64,000 bases of DNA from Archangium violaceum. GTDB taxonomy: Bacteria; Myxococcota; Myxococcia; Myxococcales; Myxococcaceae. This document shows, one piece after another, positions 16,548 through 25,972 of the stretch; position 1 is the stretch's first letter, and each line of letters begins with the position of its first letter. The stretch is taken from contig NZ_CP069338.1 of the NCBI RefSeq assembly GCF_016859125.1, positions 2,940,501-3,004,500 of the forward strand, read 5' to 3'. A program made the position numbers and the translations under genes. The notes under the pieces were generated by a model. The model was given only the letters and a program-made list of their open reading frames with translations, did no database searches and was not told where the DNA came from.

Positions 16548-17549
16548 ATGCCGCTCGTCGTCCATCCGCACTTCCACCGTCGCCGCACCGGAGTCACGGC
16601 GCATACCGAGCTCATCGTCCCCGAGCTGGCGCGCCTGATGGAGACGAGGGCACTGGGCAAGCACCTGGCGGCGGACGTGCCGAGGATTCCGTGGGGCGAG
16701 CTGTGGAGGCGCCTGCGCGAGGAGCCGGTGGTGTGGCACGCGCACCGCAACAACGAGCTGCTCTTCGGTTTCCTGTTGCGGATGCTGGGGAGGCAGGTGC
16801 GGCTGGTGTACACGCGCCACGGCCCCTACCGGCCGAGCTGGTTCACCCGCTTCATCGCGCGCCATGCCGAGCAGCTCGTCACGCTCAACCCGCAGGGCGC
16901 CGAGTGGATGGGAATTCCCTCGCGAATCGTGACGCACGGGGTGGACCTGGAGCGCTTCGTGCCTCCGGCGGACCGGGCGGCGGCGTGGAGCGCGTTGGGG
17001 CTGGGCGGGCGCTACGGCGTGGGAGTGGTGGGCCGGGTGCGCCCCAACAAGGGCCAGGGCGACTTCGTGGAGGCCATCCGCCCGCTGCTCTCCGAGTTCC
17101 CCGAGTGGAAGCCGGTGCTGGTGGGGCTGGCGAAGGGCAAGGACGCGGCGTGGGCCGGGAAGCTGCGCGAGTCCACGGGCGGGGAGCTGGTGCTGGCGGG
17201 CGAGCACAAGAACGTGGTGCCCTGGTACCAGGGGATGAGCCTCCTGGTGCACCCCTCGTACGGCGAGGCCTTCTCCATGGTGTTGGTGGAGGCGATGGCG
17301 TGCGGATGCTGTCCGGTGGTGACGCGGCTGCCGCACGTGCCGGCGGTCATCGAGCACGGACGCACGGGCTTCATGTACGAGCCCGGGGACGTGGCCACGC
17401 TGCGAGAGCTGCTGCGGATGCTCTTCCGCGAGCCCGAGCGCGTGCGGCAGGTGGGGCTCAACGCGGCCGAGGAGGCCCGCGCGCGCTTCGGCGTGGCGCA
17501 CGAGGCGCGAGCGCTGGCCGGGGTGTACCAGGCGGCGCTCGGGGATTGA
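16548..17549 (+). CDS. Glycosyltransferase family 4 protein
   Basis: A 333-residue GT-B fold glycosyltransferase. The N-terminal half has the acceptor-side 'HFHRRRTGVTAHTE' and 'HAHRNNELLF' segments. The C-terminal GT4 donor-binding half has VGRVRPNKGQGDFVEAI, the VHPSYGEAFSMVLVEAMACG motif with the E-x7-E glutamates, and PGDVATLRELL. It uses a nucleotide sugar in the cytoplasm, probably for glycan or lipid glycosylation. ATG 16548 is chosen because the domain begins there; an in-frame ATG at 16509 is possible. It stands alone, 20 kb or more from the exopolysaccharide locus, so its pathway is unclear. Confidence 0.85.
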   Translation: MPLVVHPHFHRRRTGVTAHTELIVPELARLMETRALGKHLAADVPRIPWGELWRRLREEPVVWHAHRNNELLFGFLLRMLGRQVRLVYTRHGPYRPSWFTRFIARHAEQLVTLNPQGAEWMGIPSRIVTHGVDLERFVPPADRAAAWSALGLGGRYGVGVVGRVRPNKGQGDFVEAIRPLLSEFPEWKPVLVGLAKGKDAAWAGKLRESTGGELVLAGEHKNVVPWYQGMSLLVHPSYGEAFSMVLVEAMACGCCPVVTRLPHVPAVIEHGRTGFMYEPGDVATLRELLRMLFREPERVRQVGLNAAEEARARFGVAHEARALAGVYQAALGD

Positions 17550-17563
17550 GCCGGGCCTCGCGC

Positions 17564-17926
17564 CTACTTCTTCGAGCGCGACGAGCTGCCCGACTTGCCG
17601 CGCGAGCGCGACGAGCTGCCCGACTTCTTCGAGCGCGACGGGCTGCTCGACTTGCGCCCCGTCCGGCCACTCGCCGAGGTACGGCCTCGGGACTTGCTGC
17701 CCGCACTGCCGCTCGAGCTACGGGCCGGCTTCGCCCGGCGCGACGTGCTCTTCGACGCGCTCTTCGACGCGCTCCTGGTCTCACCGGCCTTCCGGCGCTG
17801 CTTGTTCACGACACGAGCCGCGAGCTCCTCGGCGCGCCCCTCGCTCGCCCCACGCTTGCGCGCGGACTGTTTGATTTTCGCGTACTGGCGCTGGCGCTTC
17901 GGGTTCTTCACTCCACGGGGTGGCAT
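17564..17926 (-). CDS. Small basic protein, plasmid-stabilisation-protein-like, with Ser/Arg/Lys tail
   Basis: 120 residues from an ATG preceded by GGAGGA. The first 55 residues (KRQRQYAKIKQSARKRG...AEELAARVVNKQR) resemble small proteins often labelled 'plasmid stabilization protein', whose role is unproven. The rest is a low-complexity tail made of Ser, Arg and Lys with repeated SGSSSRS and SKSASKS units and almost no acidic residues. Such a tail should bind nucleic acid, as in histone-H1-like bacterial proteins; that is an inference from composition. It has no toxin-like partner. The repetitive tail gives the local DNA an internal-repeat character. Confidence 0.65.
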   Translation of the reverse strand: MPPRGVKNPKRQRQYAKIKQSARKRGASEGRAEELAARVVNKQRRKAGETRSASKSASKSTSRRAKPARSSSGSAGSKSRGRTSASGRTGRKSSSPSRSKKSGSSSRSRGKSGSSSRSKK

Positions 17927-18064
17927 TCGTTCCTCCTCCATGTGTCGGCTGGCTTGCGCCAACATCATGGGGATGCCCGCTTCCCGACGCTGGGGGCGTG
18001 CGAAATTTCACCAGGCCGAGCGTTGAACATCGTGCGCTCGAGAAGCCCTTGCCTCGCGCCAGTG

Positions 18065-19759
18065 TCAGGCGGCCGACTGCTCGGAGGAGCTGGAGCCCTC
18101 GGCGACGAGCAGGGTGATGAAGAAGCTCGTGCCCCGGCCCTTCTCGCTCTCCACGCGGATGTCCCCACCGAGCGAGGTGATGATCTGATGGCACACCGAC
18201 AGGCCCAGCCCCGTCCCCACGCCGATGGGCTTGGTGGTGAAGAACGGGTCGAAGATGCGCCGCAGGTGCTCGGGAGGGATTCCGGAACCGGTGTCGCGCA
18301 CCTCCACGGTGACCTTGCCGGGGGCGGAGACCCGGGCCAGCACGCGAATCTCGTTCTCGTCCACCCGGCCCGGCGCGATGGCGTGCGCCGCGTTGATGAA
18401 CAGGTTGAGGAACACCTGACCCAGGCGCGCCGCGTTGGCCTTCACCGGAGGCACTCCGCCGCAGTCCTCCACCAGGTTCGCACGGTCGCGAAGCTCGTGC
18501 CGGGCCATCTTGGCCGAGCCCCGCACCACCGCCGCCAGGTCCACGGGGCCGAGCGCCACGTCATCCGGCCGAGACAGCGCCTTGAGGTCCTGCACGATGA
18601 GGCGCACGCGATCGGCGCCCTCGCTGGCCTCGGAGAGCGCCGCCAGCATCTCCTGCCGGGCCTCCTCCGACGGGGGACCGCTCGCGTCTCCCAACTCCTG
18701 CTGGACGTAGCGCAGGTTGCTGAGGATGTAGGCGAGCGGGTTGTTGATTTCGTGTCCCACGCCCGCGGCGAGCCTTCCCACGGACGCGAGCCGATCCGCG
18801 AAGAGCAGCTGCTCCTGGGCGGCCTGGAGCTGATAGAGGCTGTCCTTCAAGCGGTCATTGGTCTCCGCGAGCTCGACGGTGCGCGCGAGCACCGTCTTCT
18901 CCAGCAGGGACTGATAGCGGAGGGCCTCACGCTCGGAGGCCTCGGCCTCGGCCTTGATGAGCCGCTGCTTCTCCTCCAGCAGGTCGCGCAGCTCACGCGC
19001 CATGCGGTCGAAGGCGTGCGCCAGCATGCTCAGCTCGTCGAGCCCCGTGGCGGAGGTGCGGATGTCGAAGTCGCCCCGGCCGATGCGCTCCGCCACGGAG
19101 GAGAGCTCCTTGAGCGAGCGCTGCATGGGGGTGACGATGGCGAAGGCGAGCGCCAGCACGAGCACGAGGCACAGGAGGGGGAAGAACATCGCCAGCAGCT
19201 GGCCGAACCTCACGCTCTCGTCCCACCGGCTCCGCAGCCCCTGGAGCTCGCCCTGCTCCGCCCGCAGCAGGTCCTCGATGAGCGGGCCCACGCTCTGCTC
19301 GAATCGAGTGTACAGCAACCACTCCACCGTGGAGCCCACCGACGTGCCCTCGGGGAGGGCGCGCACGCGCGACTCCGCCCACGCCGCCCAGGCCAGCAGG
19401 GCATCGCGCAGCGCCTGGTATTCCAGGCGCTCGGTCTCGACGGTCCGATCATCCACCCACCGGTACTGCCGGGACAGGCTGTCCTCGAGCCGGACAATCT
19501 CCAGCTCCACCCGCCGCGCCAGCTCGCTGCGCACGAGCGCGGTGTCCGCCCGCGTCAGCCGCGCCTGGGCCAGCTGGTTCAGGTAGGGCCAGGCGAGCGC
19601 GTGCAACCGGTTGTAGCTGTCGAGCTGCTCCTGGATGGTCGTCACCTGCTCGCGCATCAACTGGCTCTGGTGGGCGCCGGTGAAGAGATGGAGCCCCATG
19701 AGACAGACGAGGACGACCGCCATCAATGCGAACAGAAACACCTTGGCGCGAATCGTCAT
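18065..19759 (-). CDS. Membrane-bound sensor histidine kinase with HAMP domain
   Basis: 564 residues from ATG 19759; the longer frame upstream lacks support. A transmembrane helix at about 4-24 and another near 165-190 ([19 protein letters not shown]) flank a helical periplasmic sensor region of about 140 residues with no known fold. HAMP follows (about 190-240), then a coiled coil with Leu/Glu heptads, HisKA with phospho-His336 ([13 protein letters not shown]), and an HATPase with [20 protein letters not shown] and GTGLGLSV. The 'GHEINNPL' type is common in NtrB-like kinases. No response regulator gene is adjacent, so it is an orphan kinase, as is frequent in myxobacteria. Confidence 0.9.
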   Translation of the reverse strand: MTIRAKVFLFALMAVVLVCLMGLHLFTGAHQSQLMREQVTTIQEQLDSYNRLHALAWPYLNQLAQARLTRADTALVRSELARRVELEIVRLEDSLSRQYRWVDDRTVETERLEYQALRDALLAWAAWAESRVRALPEGTSVGSTVEWLLYTRFEQSVGPLIEDLLRAEQGELQGLRSRWDESVRFGQLLAMFFPLLCLVLVLALAFAIVTPMQRSLKELSSVAERIGRGDFDIRTSATGLDELSMLAHAFDRMARELRDLLEEKQRLIKAEAEASEREALRYQSLLEKTVLARTVELAETNDRLKDSLYQLQAAQEQLLFADRLASVGRLAAGVGHEINNPLAYILSNLRYVQQELGDASGPPSEEARQEMLAALSEASEGADRVRLIVQDLKALSRPDDVALGPVDLAAVVRGSAKMARHELRDRANLVEDCGGVPPVKANAARLGQVFLNLFINAAHAIAPGRVDENEIRVLARVSAPGKVTVEVRDTGSGIPPEHLRRIFDPFFTTKPIGVGTGLGLSVCHQIITSLGGDIRVESEKGRGTSFFITLLVAEGSSSSEQSAA

Positions 19760-19901
19760 GGCCCGGCCCCGGGTCGACCCAACAGCACCCGCGCATGCTC
19801 TCACGGCCGCCCGCCCCGGCGCGAGGGGCAGGGGCTTTGACGGGCCCCACGCCGCTTCGGCCTGCCAGGACGGAAGCCCTCCGGGTATCCTCCCCACCCG
19901 T

Positions 19902-20363
19902 ATGCGGTGCGACCTTTGCTACCAGTCCGAGCCGACGGCCTATGTCGAGCTCCATCACAACGTGGGGATGCTCTTCCTGCGCCGGGAGTACACGACGCAG
20001 GGCGAGCTGTGCCGCGGCTGTCTGAGCCGGGCCTTCTGGCACCACACCCTGCGCAACCTGACGCTCGGTTGGTGGGGGACCATCTCCTTCTTCATGACGT
20101 GGTATTTCCTCGCCTCGAACCTCGTCACGTACGTCCAGGCGCGTGGCGAGCTGGCGAAGGCGGCGCCCCGGCGCGCCGCGCCGAAGCCGGTGGCCTCGGG
20201 AGAGGAGGCCCGGCGCATCCTCGAGCCGTTCGAGCACAACGTGCGCATGCGGCTGCGCGACGGAGAGGCATCCGAGGCGGTCGCCCAGGATCTCGCCCGC
20301 TACCATGGTGTCGAGCTGGCCTCCGCCCAGCGCTTCGTGGAGCAGCTGCGCGAAGCCGCCTGA
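19902..20363 (+). CDS. Hypothetical zinc-ribbon membrane protein
   Basis: A 153-residue protein with two N-terminal cysteine pairs (CDLC at residues 3-6 and CRGC near 38-41) that would form a zinc ribbon. One hydrophobic segment follows (TLGWWGTISFFMTWYFLASNLV, about 52-74), then an Ala/Pro linker and a soluble helical C-terminus (GEEARRILEPFEHNVRMRLRDG). It probably sits in the inner membrane with the zinc ribbon in the cytoplasm. I do not recognise a named family. It is divergent from the histidine kinase and converges with the exonuclease-like gene. Confidence 0.65.
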   Translation: MRCDLCYQSEPTAYVELHHNVGMLFLRREYTTQGELCRGCLSRAFWHHTLRNLTLGWWGTISFFMTWYFLASNLVTYVQARGELAKAAPRRAAPKPVASGEEARRILEPFEHNVRMRLRDGEASEAVAQDLARYHGVELASAQRFVEQLREAA

Positions 20364-20372
20364 GCCGTCCGG

Positions 20373-21038
20373 TCAGGGCTCTCGAGGCCTGGGCTCCCGG
20401 CGTGAGATGCGCCCCTGCAGGCGCTTGTAGATGTCGAGCACGAGCCGCAGCTCGTCCGCGGTCCGCTGCTCGATGGCGCCGTAATCACGGCCCTCGTAGC
20501 CATCCCAGACGCTCCTGCTGGAGCCCTTGCGCTCGCGCAATCCCAGACGTCCGGCCATCTCCCGGGTCGTCTTGGGATAGAGCACGGGCTCCTCGGGGAA
20601 CAGGAAGCTGGCCTCGTTGGCGAGATCGATGGGGCGCGCCTTGAAGAAGACCTCGAAGAGCTCGGCCGGGCTGGCGATCTCGTTGAAGAGGGAGCGGCAG
20701 TAGAGCGCCGGGAGATCGAACTTGGCGATCCCCGCGCCACAGACGACGAGATCCACCGCCGGCTTGCCGAGGATCCGGACGTTCTCCTCGCGCTGCCGCC
20801 GCCACTCCTCCTCGAAGCGCGCCTTGATGGCCGAGAGCAGGGCGGCCTCGGAGCCGAAGTTCCAGAGCCACAGCCCCTCGAGCTCCGGCGCCTCCGGGAG
20901 CGGGTCCTCGAAGCGCTTGCTGAAGAAACACCCTCCCAGCAGCACGTGCCCTGGCCGAGCGGGATTGACGATGAGCGAGCTCAGGCTCGCGGTCCGATCG
21001 TCCGGGGGAGCATAGGCTTCCAGGTCGAGGAACAGCAT
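20373..21038 (-). CDS. Predicted 3'-5' exonuclease (DEDD/RNase H-like fold)
   Basis: A 221-residue protein that begins MLFLDLEAY, matching the D-x-E ExoI motif of DEDD exonucleases (D5, E7). A second motif-like region (VVCGAGIAKFDLPAL, about 97-111) fits ExoII (F-D), and the C-terminal ADELRLVLDIYKRL could give the last acidic residue. The arrangement resembles PolB-type 3'-5' exonuclease domain proteins. The match is by motif only and the third motif is weak, so nuclease activity is a moderate inference. Upstream in-frame codons exist to 21143, but the domain starts right at 21038. It has no neighbour that suggests a repair pathway. Confidence 0.55.
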   Translation of the reverse strand: MLFLDLEAYAPPDDRTASLSSLIVNPARPGHVLLGGCFFSKRFEDPLPEAPELEGLWLWNFGSEAALLSAIKARFEEEWRRQREENVRILGKPAVDLVVCGAGIAKFDLPALYCRSLFNEIASPAELFEVFFKARPIDLANEASFLFPEEPVLYPKTTREMAGRLGLRERKGSSRSVWDGYEGRDYGAIEQRTADELRLVLDIYKRLQGRISRREPRPREP

Positions 21039-21105
21039 GAGTCCGGAGGCTACCACCACCCCCGGGGTGCCGCCGTACGACGGACGACACTCGAGGCGGT
21101 GGAGT

Positions 21106-21134
21106 GCCCGACATGGACACTCCCCCTGTCGGGC
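21106..21134. promoter_or_regulatory. Inverted repeat in divergent intergenic region
   Basis: GCCCGACA (21106-21113) and TGTCGGGC (21127-21134) are perfect 8-base inverted copies, 13 bases apart, between the exonuclease-like gene and the secreted protein gene. The size and spacing suit a dimeric regulator site, but it could be chance in GC-rich DNA. Confidence 0.3.
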
Positions 21135-21223
21135 ATGCGGCACCCGCGCCTGGAGCCCCGATCGCGCGGTCCGCGAGGTGCTTGGATGGCCTCACCCGGA
21201 ACCGCGTTCCCAGGAGGACTCCC

Positions 21224-22069
21224 GTGCCGACCCGCAAGCAGATGATTCATGCCGCTCTGGCGGCGGGGTGTCTCCTCGGCACCACACCGGCCGAGGCCCG
21301 CTTCGGCAAGTCGAGAGGCTCCGGCGGTTCCGGCGCCTCGCGCCCTCGGGTGCATGACGCCACGCCGGTGGGCCAGGACTCCCACGATGGCGACGCTCCG
21401 AACCCTGGAGGTGGACGTCCGGACAAGGGCCCCCGGCGGCCCGTCATCGCTCCGGCCCCCGCGTGGATCTCCATCGACGGAACCTACGTCCCCTACTACC
21501 GCCGTTACCGCCCGCATCCGGTGGCGACCCAGGAACCGGACGAGCCGAGCCATCCCATCATGGTGCGGATGGGCGTGGAGGGAAACGTTCTGCGGGACGG
21601 GAACTCGGTGGGCATCAACCTGGGCTTCGAGGAGCGGCACTGGGGCGTGTCCACCCGCTTCACCGGGCTGACGCTGAACGCGGATGACGGCACGGTAGGA
21701 CAGGACGCCATCCACCTGGCGGAGGCGCACGTGACGTTCGCTCCGGTCGTGGGCGAACGAGGCCGGCTGCGGATGGAGGGAGGCGTGGCCGCGGCGCGCG
21801 CACCGGACGTCACCTTCATCGGACCGAGCATGGCCTTGTCCTTCGAGCGCTGCCTGCTGGGGCCCCTGGACCTGGAAGGCCGGCTCCAGTGGGTGCCATT
21901 GCCGCACCTGCAATTGGACGGGCAGGCGGGCCTGGCGGTGCACCTGGGCGTGCTGACGCTGCGCGCCGGTTGGCGCGGGCTGCTGCTGGATGACCGGGGC
22001 CATGTGGACGGCGTGGTGCACCGGGACATGATGGGCGGACCGTTCGCGGGCCTCGGCCTGAGCTTCTGA
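21224..22069 (+). CDS. Hypothetical exported protein, possible outer-membrane beta-structure
   Basis: 281 residues from a GTG start with a perfect AGGAGG (21212-21217) six bases upstream. A signal peptide (about 1-26, ending AEA) is followed by a Gly/Ser/Pro-rich low-complexity stretch (27-75). From about 110 to the end there are alternating beta-like segments (VGINLGFEERHWGVSTRFTGLTL; LQLDGQAGLAVHLGVLTLRAGW) ending in '...GLGLSF', whose terminal Phe is typical of outer-membrane barrels. I do not recognise a family. Outer-membrane location is an inference from the C-terminal pattern. Confidence 0.6.
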   Translation: MPTRKQMIHAALAAGCLLGTTPAEARFGKSRGSGGSGASRPRVHDATPVGQDSHDGDAPNPGGGRPDKGPRRPVIAPAPAWISIDGTYVPYYRRYRPHPVATQEPDEPSHPIMVRMGVEGNVLRDGNSVGINLGFEERHWGVSTRFTGLTLNADDGTVGQDAIHLAEAHVTFAPVVGERGRLRMEGGVAAARAPDVTFIGPSMALSFERCLLGPLDLEGRLQWVPLPHLQLDGQAGLAVHLGVLTLRAGWRGLLLDDRGHVDGVVHRDMMGGPFAGLGLSF

Positions 22070-22093
22070 CGACGCCGTCCAGGGTGCCCGGGG

Positions 22094-23191
22094 TCACTTC
22101 CTGGGAGGCGGCGGGTGATGCGGCAGGCGTACCGTAAAGGTCGTGCCCTGCGCCTCGGAGGAGTCGACTCCGACGGTGCCCCCATGGGCGAGGACAATCT
22201 GCTGCACGATGTAGAGACCGAGCCCGAGTCCCTGGGTCTTCGTGGAGCGACCCGCCCCGGCGCCGCGCTTCATGGGCTCGAACAGGCGGGGCATCATGTC
22301 GGGTGGAATGGGCGTCCCCCGGTTGTGGACCGCGATCACCACGGAGTGAGGCCCGTCGTGGACGCTCAGCCGCACCGGCGCGTCTTCCAAGCCATGGAGC
22401 AGGGCATTGTTCAGCAGGTTCGTGAGTAGCTGGGCGAGCCGATCCGGGTCCCACTCTCCCTGCACGTCTCCGACAAACTCGAATTGAATCTCGCGCTCTG
22501 GATACGCCACCCGCATCTCCTCCACCACCAGGCCCGCGAAATCGCGCAGGTCCACGGGAGCGTACTGGAGGACGAATCCCCCGCCGACACGCGCCTGGGT
22601 GAAGTCGAGCAAGCTGGCGATGAGTCGTTGGGCACGCTCGGCGGAGGAGAGGATCCGACCGAGCGTTGCGACATGATGCATGCCGAGGTCCTGGCTTCGC
22701 AGCAGCAACGCGGTAGCAAGGCTGATGGCGGAGAGTGGAGTCCGCAGGTCATGGCTGACGATGCCGATGAGCTGCTGCTCGAACTCCGCCCGCTTGCTCA
22801 ACTCGTCCTCGACGCGCTTGCGCGCGCTGATGTCCCGGGTGATTTTCACGAACCCCCTGTGGACGCCCCCCTTGTCGGAGAGGGCTCGCAGCGTCACCTC
22901 CGCGTCGAAGGGCACGCCCCCCTTGCGCACCCGGATGCCCTCGCCCTGGTAGACCCCCTTCTCCATGGCCTGCCGCATCTCGAACTCAGGCTTTCCCGCC
23001 TGCCTGTCCTCCTGGGTGAAGAGCATGGCGAACGGCTGTCCGATAACCTCCTCGGCCTTGTAGCCCTTGATGCGCTCAGCGCCCGCGTTCCAACTGGCGA
23101 TACGGCCCTCGGTATCCACCCGGAAGATGGCGTAGTCCTTGATGTCCTCCAGGTTCAGATGGAACCGTTCGTCTCGCTCTCGCTCGGGCAT
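22094..23191 (-). CDS. PAS-domain sensor histidine kinase
   Basis: 365 residues: one PAS domain (about 14-125, YAIFRVDTEGRIASWNAGAERIKGY, followed by a PAC segment), HisKA with phospho-His147 (IVSHDLRTPLSAI), and HATPase (LLTNLLNNALLHG, VHNRGTPIPP, GLGLGLYIV). It has no membrane helix. The PAS sequence is of the type that often binds haem or flavin, but no ligand residue can be named safely. No response regulator is adjacent. The start has GAGGGGGGT upstream. It is divergent from the cysteine-synthase-like gene. Confidence 0.92.
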   Translation of the reverse strand: MPERERDERFHLNLEDIKDYAIFRVDTEGRIASWNAGAERIKGYKAEEVIGQPFAMLFTQEDRQAGKPEFEMRQAMEKGVYQGEGIRVRKGGVPFDAEVTLRALSDKGGVHRGFVKITRDISARKRVEDELSKRAEFEQQLIGIVSHDLRTPLSAISLATALLLRSQDLGMHHVATLGRILSSAERAQRLIASLLDFTQARVGGGFVLQYAPVDLRDFAGLVVEEMRVAYPEREIQFEFVGDVQGEWDPDRLAQLLTNLLNNALLHGLEDAPVRLSVHDGPHSVVIAVHNRGTPIPPDMMPRLFEPMKRGAGAGRSTKTQGLGLGLYIVQQIVLAHGGTVGVDSSEAQGTTFTVRLPHHPPPPRK

Positions 23192-23458
23192 ACCCCCCTC
23201 GGGCCCCGTTTCTGATGGGGCTTTCTTGTCCTGCCAGGAAGATAAGTCTCCAGAGCAGGCGACAGCGCTGGCCAGGGACAGGAACGGACCCCCGTGCCTC
23301 CTTGCATCCCCCCGGGACAGGCAGGCTCGCGCGATTCCTCCAGCTCGACGGCTTCATGGTTCGTCGGCCGCTTGCTGACGCCCTCGACCCGTCCACGGAC
23401 GGAGCTCTCCCGGAGCGGGGGCTTTCGCGATATGGGGGGCGGACCTCTGGAGTCCGCC

Positions 23459-24415
23459 ATGACGACCCACCGCCCCCCCTGTCACCCGCTCCCAGCCGAT
23501 GGCCGCTTCATCCAGGCGATCGGCCCCACGCCGCTGGTCCCCGTCCGCCTGGAGGCGGAAGGCCCGACCATCTGGTGCAAGCTGGAGTTCCTCAACCCGA
23601 GCGGCTCCACGAAGGACCGTATCGCGCGCTACATGCTGGAGAAGGCGTGGCGGTTGGGAGAGCTGTGCCCGGGTGGCGAGGTGGTGGAGGCCTCCAGCGG
23701 CTCGACGAGCATCGCGCTGGCGCTGGCCTCGGCGCAGATGGGCCTGAAGTTCACCGCGGTCATGCCCGAGGGCGTCACGGGCGAGCGCGTGCTCACCATC
23801 CGCGCCTATGGCGGGAGCGTGGAGCTGGTGCCGCGCGAAACGGGCATCCGGGGAGCCATCGCGCGGGCGGAGGAGATCGCCCGCGAGCGCAAGGCCTTCG
23901 CGCCGCGCCAGTTCGAGAACCCGGACAACGCGGAGGCGCACCGGGTGTGGACGGGGCAGGAGATCCTCTCCCAGGTACCGGGCGGCCTGGTGCACGCGGT
24001 GGTGAGTGGGGTGGGCACGGGCGGCACGGTGGTGGGGCTGTACCAGGCCTTCGCGGAGGCGGGCTGCCCGGTGAGCCCCTTCGTGGCGCGGCCCATCTCG
24101 GGACTGGGCAGTGACATGGAGTGCTGCAGCTTCAGCTCGCGCGTGCCGGGCGTGGTGGACGGCCTGTCGAAGCTGTACCGCGAGGCGGACCTGCCGGGGC
24201 TGGTGGAGCTGGACATCTCGGACGAGGTGGCGATGCGCACCGCGCGGGCGCTCCTCCGCCGGGGCTTCCCGGTGGGCCCCTCGTCGGGACTCAACTACGC
24301 GGCGGCGGTGGAGGCGGCGAAGCGGCTGGGTCCGCAGGCGCAGGTGGTGACGCTCTTCCCGGACCGGATGGAGCGCTACTTCTCCACCGAGCTCCTCCAA
24401 CCCAAGAGCACCTGA
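23459..24415 (+). CDS. Cysteine synthase family PLP-dependent enzyme
   Basis: A 318-residue fold-type II PLP enzyme. The PLP lysine is K52 in PSGSTKDR, the phosphate-binding loop is GTGGT (in VSGVGTGGTVVGL), and SSGSTSIALALA forms the substrate loop. The order is that of O-acetylserine sulfhydrylase/cystathionine beta-synthase-type enzymes, but the 'GSTKDR' and 'ASSGSTSI' variants differ from standard CysK (GSVKDR, TSGNTGI). The substrate could therefore be another amino-acid precursor. ATG 23459 is chosen for its GGAG at 8 bases; an in-frame ATG at 23423-23435 is less likely. No cysE or sulfur gene is nearby. Confidence 0.82.
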   Translation: MTTHRPPCHPLPADGRFIQAIGPTPLVPVRLEAEGPTIWCKLEFLNPSGSTKDRIARYMLEKAWRLGELCPGGEVVEASSGSTSIALALASAQMGLKFTAVMPEGVTGERVLTIRAYGGSVELVPRETGIRGAIARAEEIARERKAFAPRQFENPDNAEAHRVWTGQEILSQVPGGLVHAVVSGVGTGGTVVGLYQAFAEAGCPVSPFVARPISGLGSDMECCSFSSRVPGVVDGLSKLYREADLPGLVELDISDEVAMRTARALLRRGFPVGPSSGLNYAAAVEAAKRLGPQAQVVTLFPDRMERYFSTELLQPKST

Positions 24416-24642
24416 GCGCGGCGCTGGCGGCCCTGCCGCTCCGGTGCGCGCACGGTGTCTCGCGCGCACGCGGTGCAGGGGCAGGAGGATCACCGTCACC
24501 CGCTTCGTCATTGCTGACCTCATCGAAAACACGGTGAGGTGCATTGCGATACGCGTGCCACCCGGGCCCGCCTCGGGAGGAAGAGGCCCCGCGGGACTTT
24601 CGAGGCATTCCGCCACGCAGGCGGGTGTGGCGTTCCGGGAAG

Positions 24643-24661
24643 CTGTGGCGATACGCCACAG
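24643..24661. promoter_or_regulatory. Perfect 8-bp palindrome downstream of the PhoX-type gene
   Basis: CTGTGGCG (24643-24650), ATA, CGCCACAG (24654-24661) form a perfect inverted repeat in the 270-base gap (24416-24685) between two convergent genes. It is about 25 bases past the stop of the PhoX-type gene and could be its terminator hairpin, though no T-run follows. The rest of the gap shows no gene. Confidence 0.3.
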
Positions 24662-24685
24662 TCCCCCGGAGCAGGCCTGCCTGCC

Positions 24686-25852
24686 CTACGTGCGGAACGG
24701 CCCGGTCACCTCGAAGGTGATGCCGCCGCTGCTGGAGCCGGAGGTGCCGCGCTGCGAGCTGAAATACAGCCGCTTCCCATCCGGGCTGAACGCGGGGCCG
24801 GTGATCTCCGAGCGGTTGTGGCCCACGAGCTGGAGGAGCGGGGCCACCACGCGGCTCGGGGTGATGATGCAGATTTGAAGATCACCACCGTCCTCGGCCA
24901 CGAAGATGTCGCCGGAGGAGGAGACGGTCACGTTGTCCACGCCCGTGAGGGGCGAGCTCGGATAGAGGTTGTCGTCGTAGATGATCTCCAGGCGCGAGGA
25001 GGCCGGGGTGTAGGCCCAGACGCGGTTGTCGCCCTTGGTGGTGAAGTAGACGGTGCCGCGGTCGTACCAGCAGCCCTCGCCGCCGTTGAAGACGGTGGTC
25101 TGCGAGGCATTGGACTGCTGGGAAGCGGGCTTGGAGGCGGACACGGGCACCCACGTCACGGTGGCGCCGGTCAGCGGATTGCCGGAGACGCGGGCGGCCT
25201 CGAGCGTGCCCGAGGCGAGCGAGGGATAGGAGGACGGGGTGAAGCGGTAGAAGCGGCCGCTGGTGCTGTCCTCGGTGAGGTAGAGACGGTAGTCATCCGA
25301 GTCCACCGCGACGGCCTCGTGGGCGAAGGTGCCGAGCGCGGAGCGCACCACGCCCTGCGAGGCCTTCGTGGGGTCGCACTCCCAGACGCGACCACCGGAG
25401 TACTCCTCGCAGGAGAGCCAGGTGCCCCAGGGGGTGGGGCCACCGGCGCAGTTGGAGGTGGTGTTGGAGAGGATGCGGTACGCGCCGACGATGGTGCCGC
25501 CGGCGTCGAACTTGATGGCCGAGACGCCGCCGGTGCCCAGGGACTTCTCGGAGTTGGAGGTGTAGATCCACCCGCCGCCCGAGACGGGGAAGCAGGCCCC
25601 ACCATCCGGCGCGCCGTGCCAGGTGTAGCCGGTGTTGGCCACCTTGGAGCCGGAGCGGGCGATGATGCGCGAGGAGAAGCCGGCGGGCAGCCGCACGCCA
25701 TTGGCATCGGCGGAGCCGGAGATGGCGCCGTAGGGGCTGGGGCCGGGCTGAGCGGGAGCGGAATAGGCGTTGCGCCAGAAGGCGGGACCCAGGGCGAGCG
25801 CCGTTCCGCTGACGGCGGAGAGACGCAGGAAGTTGCGGCGATTGAACGACAT
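24686..25852 (-). CDS. PhoX/DUF839 family phosphatase, Tat-exported
   Basis: 388 residues with a twin-arginine signal (RRNFLRL at 5-11, hydrophobic part to about 25, A-x-A site near 32). The mature part shows the DUF839/PhoX pattern: WHGAPDGGACFP, TPWGTWLSCEEY, FAHEAVAVDSDDYRLYLTED, GEGCWYDRGTVYFTTKGDNRVWAY and VTVSSSGDIFVAEDGG. In PhoX this family is a Tat-exported, Ca/Fe-dependent alkaline phosphatase. Here the exact phosphatase activity is inferred. It is a more complete homologue of the lipoprotein at the window start. Convergent with the cysteine-synthase-like gene, divergent from the APH-type gene. Confidence 0.82.
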   Translation of the reverse strand: MSFNRRNFLRLSAVSGTALALGPAFWRNAYSAPAQPGPSPYGAISGSADANGVRLPAGFSSRIIARSGSKVANTGYTWHGAPDGGACFPVSGGGWIYTSNSEKSLGTGGVSAIKFDAGGTIVGAYRILSNTTSNCAGGPTPWGTWLSCEEYSGGRVWECDPTKASQGVVRSALGTFAHEAVAVDSDDYRLYLTEDSTSGRFYRFTPSSYPSLASGTLEAARVSGNPLTGATVTWVPVSASKPASQQSNASQTTVFNGGEGCWYDRGTVYFTTKGDNRVWAYTPASSRLEIIYDDNLYPSSPLTGVDNVTVSSSGDIFVAEDGGDLQICIITPSRVVAPLLQLVGHNRSEITGPAFSPDGKRLYFSSQRGTSGSSSGGITFEVTGPFRT

Positions 25853-25972
25853 ACGTGCCTCCGTTGAAGAGGACGCGCACTCTCACACGAGCCGGGAGGA
25901 AGCTCGGGTCAACTCTCCGCAAGCAATGGCTGACGGGAGCGTCACGAGGACACACGGCCGAAAGGAAGAGCC

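Noticed and set aside
17564-17926. Toxin-antitoxin module for the plasmid-stabilisation-like protein
   Set aside because: There is no partner gene; the neighbours are a GT4 glycosyltransferase and a histidine kinase.
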